This document shows positions 35,931 to 45,429 of a DNA stretch of 64,000 bases, one piece after another. The position numbers and the translations under genes were made by a program. The notes beneath the pieces were generated by a model. It did not search any database, was not told the origin of the DNA, and worked only from the letters and a program-made list of their open reading frames with translations. Within the stretch, counting starts at the first letter, position 1, and each line of letters opens with the position of its first letter. The stretch comes from Varibaculum cambriense DSM 15806 (lineage in GTDB: Bacteria; Actinomycetota; Actinomycetes; Actinomycetales; Actinomycetaceae): positions 1,097,666 to 1,161,665 of the forward strand of contig NZ_ATUF01000002.1 of assembly GCF_000420065.1 (NCBI RefSeq). The letters run 5' to 3'.

Positions 35931-36178
35931 AACCAGATTTTTATCGATTTCTTGAGCGCTAGGGAAATACCAGATAATCTGCCGGAAAACATTGTGGAAT
36001 TTACCCCTTGGGGACAAAGAAACGCTACCTGCAGAAAACCATTAACCGCAGGTTAATTCCTCCTTCTTGGAGCGGTAAATCTGGGGGAGAGTCTCACTGG
36101 GGAAGTAACCGCCATGAGCTGCCCCTTAGGGGACACTACAACCCAACTGGAACCTAACCCGCTAACGGGATCGTAAAT

Positions 36179-36799
36179 CTACTCGCTGTCTAGTTTTTGC
36201 AAACGCCCCGAGGAGGTAAGTACCTGGTCAACTAACTGGTCATGCGGTTCATGGGGTAGCGTCCCCGCCTGTAAGACTTCCCAGTCATGAGTTAGCGCAA
36301 TTAGTTGGGGTCGAGGGGGAGAAGTCAGATTGCAGTGCGCCAAGGCTTGATCGTACCAGCCGGCGCCTCGTCCCAGGCGCACCTGCGTCCTATCCACTGC
36401 CAAAGCAGGCAAGAAAATAAACTTTAACCCCAGTTTCGCCAGGTCATTACCATGCATCTCTTTGGAAAGTAGCGGCGGGTGGGGATTGAAACGGCGGTAT
36501 AGAGCGCGAGTATGTTGTACCGGATCTAGCTGTCCCCAACGTGGCTGCTCCAGATCACAGGGAACCACCAGTTTCAAACCGGAATCTAAAATAGCTTCGT
36601 TGAGTAAAAAGGTAGGAACTTCAGTGTCGAAAGAAAGATAACTGGCTACTACCTCGCCGGGTTTTAAGGAATCTAATAGCGGTCTGGCAGCCGCGAGAAC
36701 TTGCGATTCGGCCTGGATACGTTGAGCAGGGGAAAACGTTAAGCGGCGCCGATCAAGGAATTTTTTCCGCAGTGCAGGCTTACTAATCACAGAATCCAT
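36179..36799 (-). CDS. 5-formyltetrahydrofolate cyclo-ligase
   Basis: 206 residues. It converts 5-formyl-THF to 5,10-methenyl-THF using ATP and so salvages stored folate. The N-terminal basic motif KPALRKKFLDRRR, the middle FDTEVPTFLL, and RLGRGAGWYDQAL near the C-terminus (the ATP/Mg signature G-x-G-x-G-Y-Y/WYD) support it. Its start is 106 nt from the divergent glp gene. It is a third one-carbon enzyme in the window, apart from glyA-folD. Confidence 0.92.
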   Translation of the reverse strand: MDSVISKPALRKKFLDRRRLTFSPAQRIQAESQVLAAARPLLDSLKPGEVVASYLSFDTEVPTFLLNEAILDSGLKLVVPCDLEQPRWGQLDPVQHTRALYRRFNPHPPLLSKEMHGNDLAKLGLKFIFLPALAVDRTQVRLGRGAGWYDQALAHCNLTSPPRPQLIALTHDWEVLQAGTLPHEPHDQLVDQVLTSSGRLQKLDSE

Positions 36800-36905
36800 G
36801 AGTCAATGATAGACGCTCGTGGGTTTGCCCATAGTCGGCTTTTCGCTGCCGCGCTAAAGACCCTGGCAGGTAACCTGGTAACAGTACGAGAACTCAGGAG
36901 GGGTA

Positions 36906-38117
36906 ATGCGCACGGTTGCGGAACATCTAAATACTTGTCTTTCCCTAGTGGCGCCGCTAGATCCCCTGGACGTGTTGCTACCGGATGCGGTGGGGTGTGT
37001 CCTAGCCGAGGACGTGAGCGCACCTTTCGATTTGCCGGTCACCGACCAGGCAACCTTGGATGGCTATGCGGTACGTTCCCAAGACGTGGGGGGAGCCGGC
37101 AAAATGCGTCAGGTTTACCTGGACGTAATCGCCGAGGTGAAAGCGGGGGATGCAGAACCGTGCACCCTAGTGGAAAATAGTGCCGTCCGGATCGCCTCGG
37201 GTGCGCCTTTACCAGTGGGAGCCGACACGGTAGTTCCGTTAGAGGAAACCGACCAGGCGCCGGCGCGGGTTCAGATTTTGTCCGCGCCTACCAAAGGAAA
37301 AAATATTTTGCGACGGGGGCAAGACGTAAGTGCCGGTACCCCGATTTTGCGTGCCGGATCACGTATTGGATCGCGGCAAGTAGCGTTATTGGCGGGAGTA
37401 GGGCGCCTGCGCGTCACAGTGCGTCCGCGTCCGCGGGTAGTAATTTTGTCTATCGGAGATGAACTGATCGAGCCGGGTAAACCGATCCGCGCCGGGGCGG
37501 TCTTCGATGCTAATGGGCATGCGCTTTCTTCTGCAGTGGCGGATGCGCGCGCCGACACGTTCCGAGTGGCAGCAGTGCCCGATGAACAAAAAGCACTCTC
37601 GGAAACCATTGAAGACCAGCTAGTTCGGGCAGATATTATTATCACCACCGGGGGGCTGTCCTACGGTAGTGCCGATACAGTTAAAGAGGTGCTGGCACCT
37701 TTAGGGACTGCGCGCTTTGACAATGTGGCGATGACTCCTGGCAAACAACTCGGTTATGGCACGGTGGGGGAAGGCACCCCGATATTTTGTCTTCCCGGGA
37801 ATCCGGTAGCCGCCCAGATTAGTTACGAGATTTTTGTACGCCCCTGCCTGCGACATATGGCTGGTTGGGAAGAACTGTACCGTCCTTCTTTGCGCGCGCG
37901 AGTGGATCGCGGTTGGCGTTCCCCGGCGGGTAGACGGCAGTTTGTACCCGTGAAAATCGTAGGTGCTCCCGATAGTGGTTACCGCGCGCGTCTAACTGGC
38001 GAGCCAGAAGATCTTTTACTATCTACTATGGCTCGGGCGAACGCGCTGGCAGTTATCCCCGAGGCAGTCACTTCCGTCTCGGAGGGCGACTATTTCCACT
38101 GCATGGTGCTAGATTAA
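36906..38117 (+). CDS. glp: MoeA/gephyrin-family protein, probable cell-division factor Glp
   Basis: 403 residues with ribosome site AGGAGGGG. The MoeA fold is complete: N-terminal linker with LPVTDQATLDGYAVRS, then the MoCF domain with VVILSIGDELIEPG, TTGGLSYGSADTVKEVL and MTPGKQLGYG plus LPGNPVAAQISYE, and the C-terminal domain IV. MoeA inserts molybdate into molybdopterin. In corynebacteria the paralogue Glp, encoded with rimJ and glpR, binds FtsZ and the membrane receptor GlpR. The order here, glp-rimJ-glpR with the cyclo-ligase divergent, is the same, and no other molybdenum-cofactor gene is in the window. I therefore favour Glp; enzymatic ability cannot be judged by eye. Confidence 0.8.
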   Translation: MRTVAEHLNTCLSLVAPLDPLDVLLPDAVGCVLAEDVSAPFDLPVTDQATLDGYAVRSQDVGGAGKMRQVYLDVIAEVKAGDAEPCTLVENSAVRIASGAPLPVGADTVVPLEETDQAPARVQILSAPTKGKNILRRGQDVSAGTPILRAGSRIGSRQVALLAGVGRLRVTVRPRPRVVILSIGDELIEPGKPIRAGAVFDANGHALSSAVADARADTFRVAAVPDEQKALSETIEDQLVRADIIITTGGLSYGSADTVKEVLAPLGTARFDNVAMTPGKQLGYGTVGEGTPIFCLPGNPVAAQISYEIFVRPCLRHMAGWEELYRPSLRARVDRGWRSPAGRRQFVPVKIVGAPDSGYRARLTGEPEDLLLSTMARANALAVIPEAVTSVSEGDYFHCMVLD

Positions 38118-38123
38118 GGCGCC

Positions 38124-38813
38124 GTGTTGCTTTACGAGCGTTTAACTTTTCGCCGCAGGCCGCGCTACTATTCACAGCTGGATAATCCCGTAGCTCGCGG
38201 CCTGATTAAACCGGGTGATCCGCCGGTAAATCAGCTATCTATTAGGGAAATGGTAGCGCGGGATCATCGGCGGGCGGCGCAGGTAAGAGCCGATAATCAA
38301 CGCTGGTTGGCGCCTTGGGAAGCCAGTGTTGCCCCGGGGTATCCCCCAGAGGATATGGAGCTGGAAGCGTTCATTCGTCGTAGCGCCCGCCTGGTGCGTC
38401 AGCGGCGTTACTATCCGTTTGCTGTTTATGCTGATGATCAGTTGGTGGGGCAGGTAACTATTGGGGATATTGCTCTGGGAGCCTCGCATTCGGGGAACCT
38501 GGGATATTGGGTAGCCGAAGCCTATAGCGGCCGAGGAGTGATTACCGCTGCGGTAGCGATGGTGTTGGATCTATGTTTGGGGGCTCCCTACCTGCATCGC
38601 GTAGAGATCAATATTCGTCCCGAAAATAATGTGTCTTTGCGGGTAGTGCAGAAACTGGGGCTGCGTTTCGAGGGACGGAAACAGAATTTTTATTGCATTG
38701 CGGGAAGCTGGGCTGATCACCTGGGGTATGCGGCAACTGCTGAGGAAATCCCTGCGGGTGGCTACCTGGCACAGCTAGAAAAAAGAGCGAGTCTGAAAGG
38801 TGAGGAAGCCTAG
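38124..38813 (+). CDS. rimJ: GNAT acetyltransferase, RimJ/RimL type
   Basis: 229 residues starting GTG 38124, 6 nt after glp. The acetyl-CoA fold is visible: LVGQVTIGDIALGASHSGNL, GYWVAEAYSGRGVITAAVAM (motif A with R/Q-x-x-G-x-G/A), then EINIRPENNVSLRVVQKLGL. RimJ-type enzymes acetylate protein N-termini. In the mycobacterial counterpart (Rv0994-Rv0995-Rv0996) a rimJ gene lies between moeA1/glp and glpR. The target is unknown here. Confidence 0.9.
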   Translation: MLLYERLTFRRRPRYYSQLDNPVARGLIKPGDPPVNQLSIREMVARDHRRAAQVRADNQRWLAPWEASVAPGYPPEDMELEAFIRRSARLVRQRRYYPFAVYADDQLVGQVTIGDIALGASHSGNLGYWVAEAYSGRGVITAAVAMVLDLCLGAPYLHRVEINIRPENNVSLRVVQKLGLRFEGRKQNFYCIAGSWADHLGYAATAEEIPAGGYLAQLEKRASLKGEEA

Positions 38814-39047
38814 GGGGAGCAGGCGGGAGGCTAATTTTCCGCCGTGCTAACCAGTGTTTCCGCGAACGTGAGATTGCTTAAAGCAACGGTTCTTGCCACG
38901 GTAAAAAGCGGAAAAATTCCGTAGCTATTGTGGCTATTGGTGCGAGTGTTGCAGATGTTGCATTTTGCTAAAGATTTCATAACTTTGCCTGTTCAACACG
39001 CCTTTGTGAAGAGAGAATCTGGCGCCTAAATCCCCTATTTTTGATAT

Positions 39048-40340
39048 GTGGAGTTTATTGGATTGGCCTTGCCGATATTGGTCTTAATTCTGGGGGGAAT
39101 CTACCTGCCCCTCTTTATTGACACCAAGCGCCGGCAATCCCAATCTCATGGCGATGATCGTTTTAGCGCCAATTTGCGGGTACTTAACACGCAGCCACCG
39201 GCACAAAAGCGGCAACGCTACAGCGTAAACCCCCCAGTTTTAGGAGGAACCATGCAGCGACCAGTAGCACCAACCCAGCGTGATCACAGTGAACTGATGG
39301 CCGCCCGGATTACCCGGGCGCGTCAAATCGAGCGACGATCACAAGCTGCGCGCCGCCGTCTCACCCTGCTTACGGTGCAGTTCGCGGTAGGTATGGTGCT
39401 GGTTACGGCGGCTGCCGTTAGTCTACTTTCCTGGTGGTGGGCACTTATTCCGTTAGCCACCATTGCGGGAACTCTATTTCTGGGGGCGCGAGCTGCTAAA
39501 GCCGGCCGGGAAAATGATCAGCGTGCCCAAGAAATTATTCGCGCCCTCGAGATGCGCCCCGCTAAGGGGCATCGGGTGAGTGCCAGCGAAAAGAAATTCG
39601 CCCAAATGCACGCCAAGGCCGAATCTGCTCAGAGCGCTGTCAGCGCCGAAAAGTCCGAAACCAGCGCCGCAGCTACCGCCAGCGAAACCAAAGTAGAATC
39701 TGCTGGGGAAAACCGCGGGCGCATGGCGCTTGGCAAACTAGCTACGGCTGCCCGGCGCGCCGCCAATTTGCGGGAATATTTTGTAATTCGCGAGGACGAA
39801 ACCACAGATCAAGTAGAAGAAACGGCGGCGACAGATACTCGGGAAATAACGGCCGCCCGCTCGCAGAAACAGTCTGAAACTGCAGAAGAAAACGTGGTAG
39901 TTGCTCCTGTAGAGGATAAAAGCGGCGAAGATAAAGACCACGCGGTCACTGCGGTATCCGAGAAAGAAACCACTACGGTAGCGGAAGTTACCGAAATATC
40001 CGCCGAGGACGTCAGCGCGGATACGGCCGCGGAAGCGGAGAGCTCGCCAGTCGCTGCGCAGGCAGCGGCGGAAGCAGAAGACCAGGCAGAAACCAACCGC
40101 AGCTGGACGCCCACACCGATGCCGAAACCCATCTATGCCCTCAAACCGCGGTTAGCGCGCCGGGATGTAGATGCGTCTGAGCTGCTCGCAGAACATTTGG
40201 CGGCACAGGGCAAGACCCCCTATCGTCCTTCGCGTCCGCGCCCGCATAGCGAGGAATCTTTGACTACCGCGCAATTGGTGGCGCAAAGCAAGCCGGTAGA
40301 CGTGGAGGCCATTTTGAACACTCGACGGATCGCCAACTAA
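39048..40340 (+). CDS. glpR: GlpR-like membrane protein with long acidic tail
   Basis: 430 residues from GTG 39048. There is a membrane helix at about 3-24 and a helical hairpin at about 105-146, with a basic linker (RRSQAARRRL) between. From about 160 to 390 the tail is Ala/Glu/Ser/Thr-rich, low-complexity and presumably disordered. The C-terminal 35 residues (RPRPHSEESLTTAQLVAQSK) are better ordered and could be the binding peptide. Length, topology and its place after rimJ match GlpR (Rv0996), the receptor of Glp. TATTTT at 39036-39041 ends 6 nt before the GTG, so the mRNA is probably leaderless and separately transcribed from glp-rimJ, with a 234-bp gap. Confidence 0.7.
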   Translation: MEFIGLALPILVLILGGIYLPLFIDTKRRQSQSHGDDRFSANLRVLNTQPPAQKRQRYSVNPPVLGGTMQRPVAPTQRDHSELMAARITRARQIERRSQAARRRLTLLTVQFAVGMVLVTAAAVSLLSWWWALIPLATIAGTLFLGARAAKAGRENDQRAQEIIRALEMRPAKGHRVSASEKKFAQMHAKAESAQSAVSAEKSETSAAATASETKVESAGENRGRMALGKLATAARRAANLREYFVIREDETTDQVEETAATDTREITAARSQKQSETAEENVVVAPVEDKSGEDKDHAVTAVSEKETTTVAEVTEISAEDVSADTAAEAESSPVAAQAAAEAEDQAETNRSWTPTPMPKPIYALKPRLARRDVDASELLAEHLAAQGKTPYRPSRPRPHSEESLTTAQLVAQSKPVDVEAILNTRRIAN

Positions 40341-40359
40341 GAACTGGCTGGGACAAACC

Positions 40360-41091
40360 TTAACGGTAATCGCGCGCGCCGAAAACATCGGTGCCGATCC
40401 GCACCATAGTTGCGCCCTCGCTAATCGCGATTTCTAAATCCTGGGACATTCCCATCGACAGCTCGCGGGCAACCTGCCCGCGTCCTCCGGCAGCAAGTGT
40501 GCGATCCCGCAGCTGGCGCAAAATCCTAAAGGACTCGCGAATCCGCTCTTCATCAGAGCTAAGCGCCCCAATGGTCATAAATCCTCGCAAGCTGAGCTGC
40601 TCCATTTGTAGCACTTGCTGGGTTAACTCCCAGGCGTCCTCGGGGTTGATTCCCTCTTTGGAGGCTTCGCGTGAGCAGTTCACTTCGATAAAACACGGCA
40701 GAACCCGCCCCGGATAGTTGGCTTCTAAGCGGCGAACTAGTCGTTGCGCAGTCTTTAGGGAATCCACGGTTTCCACCAGGTCACAGACCTTGAGGGCGGC
40801 AGTAATTTTATTGCCCTGCAGGCGACCGATCATATGAACTTCCGCGCCCAGGTCTGCGGCTCGCACCGCCTCATTGGTAGCTTGGGCTTCCTGGACATGA
40901 TTGTGTCCCAGCACTACCGGCAGGCCGCGTTTTTTCAGCTCCTTAGCTGCCGCTATAATCTGCTCACTAGTGCGGGTTTTCACCGCCAACTCCAAAGTAA
41001 CTTCGCTGCGCGCCCGTCCCGCCTGCTCACAGGCTTTAGTGATCCGCTGGTCTACTTGTTCAATCCCGGTTGCGATATCCATAACTCCCAC
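40360..41091 (-). CDS. YggS-type PLP homeostasis protein
   Basis: 243 residues, a fold-type III alanine-racemase-like barrel without a second domain. ELAVKTRTSEQI carries the PLP lysine, LGHNHVQEAQ replaces the usual GENRVQE, and EVHMIGRLQGNKI is the family's H-x-I-G-x-L-Q-x-N-K block. RELSMGMSQDLEIAI near the C-terminus is the S-M-G-M-S-x-D pattern. It buffers PLP in the cell. In other actinobacteria this gene sits in the ftsZ-sepF cluster; here it converges on glpR, another division-related gene, which may be chance. Confidence 0.92.
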   Translation of the reverse strand: MGVMDIATGIEQVDQRITKACEQAGRARSEVTLELAVKTRTSEQIIAAAKELKKRGLPVVLGHNHVQEAQATNEAVRAADLGAEVHMIGRLQGNKITAALKVCDLVETVDSLKTAQRLVRRLEANYPGRVLPCFIEVNCSREASKEGINPEDAWELTQQVLQMEQLSLRGFMTIGALSSDEERIRESFRILRQLRDRTLAAGGRGQVARELSMGMSQDLEIAISEGATMVRIGTDVFGARDYR

Positions 41092-41134
41092 TCTAGTGGG
41101 CGCGGCAAATATAGAAAGTTCTGCGGATAGCGCC

Positions 41135-43753
41135 CTAGGATATATCTCCGTAAGTCACCAGGTAGGGATGTACCTCCCCGCTCACATCAGTTTTCGCGAT
41201 ATCTAGGGCAAATAGCATTCGCCATTCCCATAGCCCGCTGCCATCATCCACTTCTTGCAGCAGCGCCCAAACCTTCCTACCGTCCAGCAAGTCGCTATCA
41301 GCAGGAAGGTAGCGAGAAAGTAGCTCTCGTGCCTGTTCGCCCTCCCTAATTGCCGCGTGAGTGCTGGCGCGCGCCCCTTGATCCACAGGCAGGTCATCAA
41401 AGCGTTCCCAGTAGTCATCCAGCAGGGCTCCGCGATCCTCATCCGACCAGGCAGACCCTTCCGGATGTAAATCTTGGCAATCCTGTAGGCGCGGCAAGCT
41501 GTCGAAGGCTATGGCTTCTACGCGCTGCCAGGCGGCATTGCGGAACTGGCGGCGCAAAGCGAAAGGATTAGCGCTGGGTAGCTGATTTTCGCCGCTTCCA
41601 AAGGCGGGTTCTTCCTCGGCATCCTCCGCGAGGTTTTCCCGGCGCTTCCCGCTGGCCATCGCCTCCCACTCATCCAGCAGCGAGGAATCCACGCCCTTAA
41701 CTGTATTGCCCAGCCAGATTAATAGCTGGTCAAAGTCCTCATTCCGTTTCTCCGGCGGCACGATTTGTCCCAGGGCGCGATAGGCATCGGTCAGGTAGCG
41801 CAGTACTACCCCTTCACTGCGGGCAAGTTCGAAACGGGAAATGAACTGGGTAAAAGTCAGCGCATTTTCTACCAGATAGCGCACCACTGATTTGGGGGAA
41901 GGCTCAGAGCCATAAACCCAAGGATTAGAGTGGGCGAAAGTCTTAAACGCGCCGGCAATCAGTTCTTTCAGGGGCTGTGGCCAGGTGGTTTCTTCTAATA
42001 TCTCCTGCCGCTGGTTATATTCCACGCCCTCGGAACGCAGCTTTTGATACACCTGATCGCGCTGAGCCTTTTGCTGGGCAAGCAGTACCTGGCGGGGATT
42101 CTCCAACACCGACTCCACAATCGAAACCAGATCTAGGGCGTAGTCGGGGCTATCGGGATCAAGTAAATCCAAAGCAGCCAGGGCGAAGGGAGATAGCGGC
42201 TGGTTGAGCGCAAAATCTTCCGGCAAGTCATGGGTTAGCACTAGGCGCCCAAGCTTTCCCGCCTTTTCAGCAGGTAAATGCCGAACCACTTCCGCCTGTT
42301 TTAATGAGGAATAAACCTGCCCTAAGCGGCGCAAATGGGGGTTGGTCTCCTGCGGGACGTCATGGTTATTGCGCGCCAGCCACAGCAAATGTTCCCCGGC
42401 ATCCCGCCCACCGGAAAGCACATTAAGCGCTAAGGAATGGTCAATCCGGAAATGGGAACGCAGCGGTTCCGGCTGCGCGGCAACCAGGCGTTCAAAAGTT
42501 GACCGTCCCCAGGACACCTTCGGCTTTTGGTTATTTGTCGCCGGCGCGCCCTTGCGTTTTTGCCCCTTCGCCGCCAATTTCTTGGCCTCGATTACCTCGG
42601 GCGGTGCCTGCACCACCACAAACCCCATGGTGTCGAACCCGGCGCGCCCGGCTCTGCCGGCAATCTGGTGGAACTCCCGCGCCGACAGGTGGCGTTGGCG
42701 ACGCCCATCGAACTTGACTAGGGAAGTAAAGACCACGGTGCGGATAGGAACATTTATCCCCACCCCTAAAGTGTCCGTTCCGCAAATCACCGCTAGCAGT
42801 CCCCGCTGCGCCAGCTGTTCCACCAACAGGCGGTAACGAGGCAACATGCCCGCATGATGCACGCCCACCCCCAGGCGCAATAGTCGCGAGAGAGTCTGTC
42901 CGAATCCCTTAGTGAAATGAACTCCTTTTAAGTGGTCAGCGATTTTTTCCCGCTTTTCGCGGTCCAGCAGATTAGCCGACGCCAGTCCCGCCGCGGTTTT
43001 CACCGCATCATTTTGTGCAAAATGCACGAGGTAGATTGGCCAACGTCCCGCCTTTACCAGGCTTTCTAGCAGGTACTGGGAGTCGTCCTCGCTATATTCC
43101 ATTTCCAGAGGCACCGGGCGGGAGGCTCCGTCAACGAGCACCACTTCTCGCCCGCTTCTCGCTTCCAAGTCCCGGATGAAGAAATCTACGTTCCCCAAGG
43201 TCGCAGACATTAAAACAAACTGGACTTTAGGCAGTTCCAGCAGCGGAACCTGCCAGGCCCAGCCGCGGTCAGGGTCGCCGTAAAAGTGGAATTCATCCAT
43301 GATGACCACCCCGGCATCTAGTTCGGCGCCATCGCGTAGTGCCTGGTTAGCCAAGATTTCCGCGGTGCAACAAATAATCGGTGCTTCCGCATTCAAAGAA
43401 ATATCGCCGGTAATCATTCCCACGTTGCGGGCACCAAACAGCTCTACCAGGTCAAAGAATTTCTCTGACACCAGGGCTTTTATGGGGGCGGTGTAATAGG
43501 AGCGTTGATCTTTAGCCAGCGCCGCTAAATGACCTGCTAAAGCGATCATGGATTTACCTGACCCGGTAGGAGTCGCGGCAATCACGTGGTGACCGGCAAA
43601 AATTTCGGTAGCGGCTTCCTCTTGATGGGGATATAAAGCTCGGCGGGTGGATGCCGCCCAATTACTGAACCCCTCGAGGACTTCTAAAGGGTCATCCAGC
43701 TTACCCGCGTCCTCTAAATCGTCCAGCAGCTGATTTAGGGGAGCAATACTCAT
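41135..43753 (-). CDS. Ski2-like DEAD/DEAH helicase with DUF3516
   Basis: 872 residues from ATG 43753 (MSIAPLNQLLDDLEDAG); 45 further codons are open upstream but unlikely. The motor is intact: ATPTGSGKSMIAL (Walker A), MDEFHFYGD (DEFH-type Walker B), MSATLGN (motif III), GTDTLGVGINVP (motif V) and QIAGRAGRAGFD (motif VI). The C-terminal 400 residues are the DUF3516 region of actinobacteria. Ski2-like helicases unwind RNA or DNA; the substrate of this group is not known. It stands alone, divergent from the alanine symporter. Confidence 0.92.
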   Translation of the reverse strand: MSIAPLNQLLDDLEDAGKLDDPLEVLEGFSNWAASTRRALYPHQEEAATEIFAGHHVIAATPTGSGKSMIALAGHLAALAKDQRSYYTAPIKALVSEKFFDLVELFGARNVGMITGDISLNAEAPIICCTAEILANQALRDGAELDAGVVIMDEFHFYGDPDRGWAWQVPLLELPKVQFVLMSATLGNVDFFIRDLEARSGREVVLVDGASRPVPLEMEYSEDDSQYLLESLVKAGRWPIYLVHFAQNDAVKTAAGLASANLLDREKREKIADHLKGVHFTKGFGQTLSRLLRLGVGVHHAGMLPRYRLLVEQLAQRGLLAVICGTDTLGVGINVPIRTVVFTSLVKFDGRRQRHLSAREFHQIAGRAGRAGFDTMGFVVVQAPPEVIEAKKLAAKGQKRKGAPATNNQKPKVSWGRSTFERLVAAQPEPLRSHFRIDHSLALNVLSGGRDAGEHLLWLARNNHDVPQETNPHLRRLGQVYSSLKQAEVVRHLPAEKAGKLGRLVLTHDLPEDFALNQPLSPFALAALDLLDPDSPDYALDLVSIVESVLENPRQVLLAQQKAQRDQVYQKLRSEGVEYNQRQEILEETTWPQPLKELIAGAFKTFAHSNPWVYGSEPSPKSVVRYLVENALTFTQFISRFELARSEGVVLRYLTDAYRALGQIVPPEKRNEDFDQLLIWLGNTVKGVDSSLLDEWEAMASGKRRENLAEDAEEEPAFGSGENQLPSANPFALRRQFRNAAWQRVEAIAFDSLPRLQDCQDLHPEGSAWSDEDRGALLDDYWERFDDLPVDQGARASTHAAIREGEQARELLSRYLPADSDLLDGRKVWALLQEVDDGSGLWEWRMLFALDIAKTDVSGEVHPYLVTYGDIS

Positions 43754-43869
43754 GTGGCTATTGTAACCAGCTTCCGCAGTGTGGACACGTTTGCGTAACT
43801 TCATCCTGCCGGATTGTCCTAATAGGGACGCCGAAAAGATTTTTGGGCGGATGAAAGGAAAAGAATAAC

Positions 43870-45348
43870 GTGGATCAAGCCGCCGCAATCGTGAAGCAAA
43901 TAGCCGATGCTATCGCCCTCTACGCCGAAGTTTGGATCCTGATTGGACTGGGAATCTTCTACACGGTGATTACCCGGGGAGTGCAATTTCGCCTCTTCCG
44001 CCATATGTGGCACGTAGTGTTGTCCTCCCGCAAAGACTCGCGTGGAGGAATTTCTTCCTTCCAAGCCTTCACTATTTCCCTGGCGGCGCGCGTGGGAGTA
44101 GGTAACGTGTTCGGAGTGGCAGCCGCGCTAATCATCGGCGGGCCGGGTGCGATCTTCTGGATGTGGATAGTAGCGCTAGTGGGGATGGCTACCTCCTTTA
44201 TGGAATCCACCCTGGCACAGATTTTTAAAGTTAAAAACGAGGACGGTACTTTCCGCGGCGGCCCGGCCTACTATATGTGGCTGGGGCTGCACAAACGCTG
44301 GTTTGGTTCTATCTTTGCGGTTATCGCTATCATCACCTGCGGTTTCGTGATCACTTCGGTGCAGTCCAATGCGATTGCCGGATCGATTATGGCCACTCTT
44401 GGCACGACTGCAGCCCAGCAGGGCACGCACTCGGCGATTATCGCGGTGATACTGTTCGTGTTCGCAGCTCCGATTATTTTAGGAGGAATTCGTTCGGTGG
44501 CGCGGGTAACCGAATGGATGGCTCCCATTATGGCCGTGGTTTACGTGATTATCGCGGCGATTATCCTGGTCATGAATATTGGGCAGATTCCCGCGATCCT
44601 AGCTTTAATCGTAAAGAGCGCATTTACCGGCGGGGCGCTCGGAGGCGGAATTGGCGGGGGAATCTTCGCTGCCCTGATCAACGGGGTGCAGCGCGGCCTG
44701 TTTTCTAACGAGGCCGGGCAGGGAACTGCCCCCAACGCCGCGGCTACCGCCACGGTTTCTCACCCGGTGCGCCAAGGTCTCATCCAATCGCTCGGGGTGT
44801 TTGTAGACACCATCATCGTGTGTTCTGCCACCGCCATCATTATTTTGAGCGCGCCCAAAGCGGTGCTGACCGGTGCCGATCCGTCGCAGGCCGCCTCTTT
44901 AACTACGGTGGCGGTAGCCTCCCAGTTAGGGGAGTGGTCAACCTATTTAATGTTGCTGATTATTTCGGTGCTGGCCTTCTCTTCGATTATTGCCGCCTAT
45001 GTCTATTCCGATGTGAATATGTCTTTTGTGACCTCTAAAACCTGGGCATCTTGGTTGGTGCGGATAGTTTCCGTGGCTTCGGTGGTGCTGGGGGCAGTGG
45101 TATCCCTGCCACTAGTATGGAACGCGGTGGATATCGCCATGGCGGTTATGACCATCACCAACCTGATAGCGATTACCTTGCTATGGAAGTGGGCAGTAGG
45201 CGCCTTAAAGGATTACTCGGCATCGCGGCGACGCGATAAAGAGGCAGTGCCGGTGTTCATTGCTAAAAACAATCCCTATCTGCCGGCAGAGTTACCCACC
45301 GAGGTATGGAGTGAAGAGCCAGGCAAATCCCTGTCTACTGAGGCCTAG
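43870..45348 (+). CDS. sodium:alanine/glycine symporter (AGCS family)
   Basis: 492 residues, about eleven helices. The AGCS signature is FRGGPAYYMWLGL near residue 128 and SNEAGQGTAPNAAATA near residue 278. It imports alanine or glycine with Na+. It starts at GTG 43870 after GAAAGGAAAAG. The C-terminal 40 residues are charged and cytoplasmic. It is probably a single-gene unit; the next gene has its own promoter-like element. Confidence 0.94.
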   Translation: MDQAAAIVKQIADAIALYAEVWILIGLGIFYTVITRGVQFRLFRHMWHVVLSSRKDSRGGISSFQAFTISLAARVGVGNVFGVAAALIIGGPGAIFWMWIVALVGMATSFMESTLAQIFKVKNEDGTFRGGPAYYMWLGLHKRWFGSIFAVIAIITCGFVITSVQSNAIAGSIMATLGTTAAQQGTHSAIIAVILFVFAAPIILGGIRSVARVTEWMAPIMAVVYVIIAAIILVMNIGQIPAILALIVKSAFTGGALGGGIGGGIFAALINGVQRGLFSNEAGQGTAPNAAATATVSHPVRQGLIQSLGVFVDTIIVCSATAIIILSAPKAVLTGADPSQAASLTTVAVASQLGEWSTYLMLLIISVLAFSSIIAAYVYSDVNMSFVTSKTWASWLVRIVSVASVVLGAVVSLPLVWNAVDIAMAVMTITNLIAITLLWKWAVGALKDYSASRRRDKEAVPVFIAKNNPYLPAELPTEVWSEEPGKSLSTEA

Positions 45349-45429
45349 ATGCCCTCGCTCGTTATAAGAAACCAAGAGCTAAGGTTTCAGGTTTTCATGT
45401 ATTTGAAAGCCTAGGGCAAAATAGGGGCT

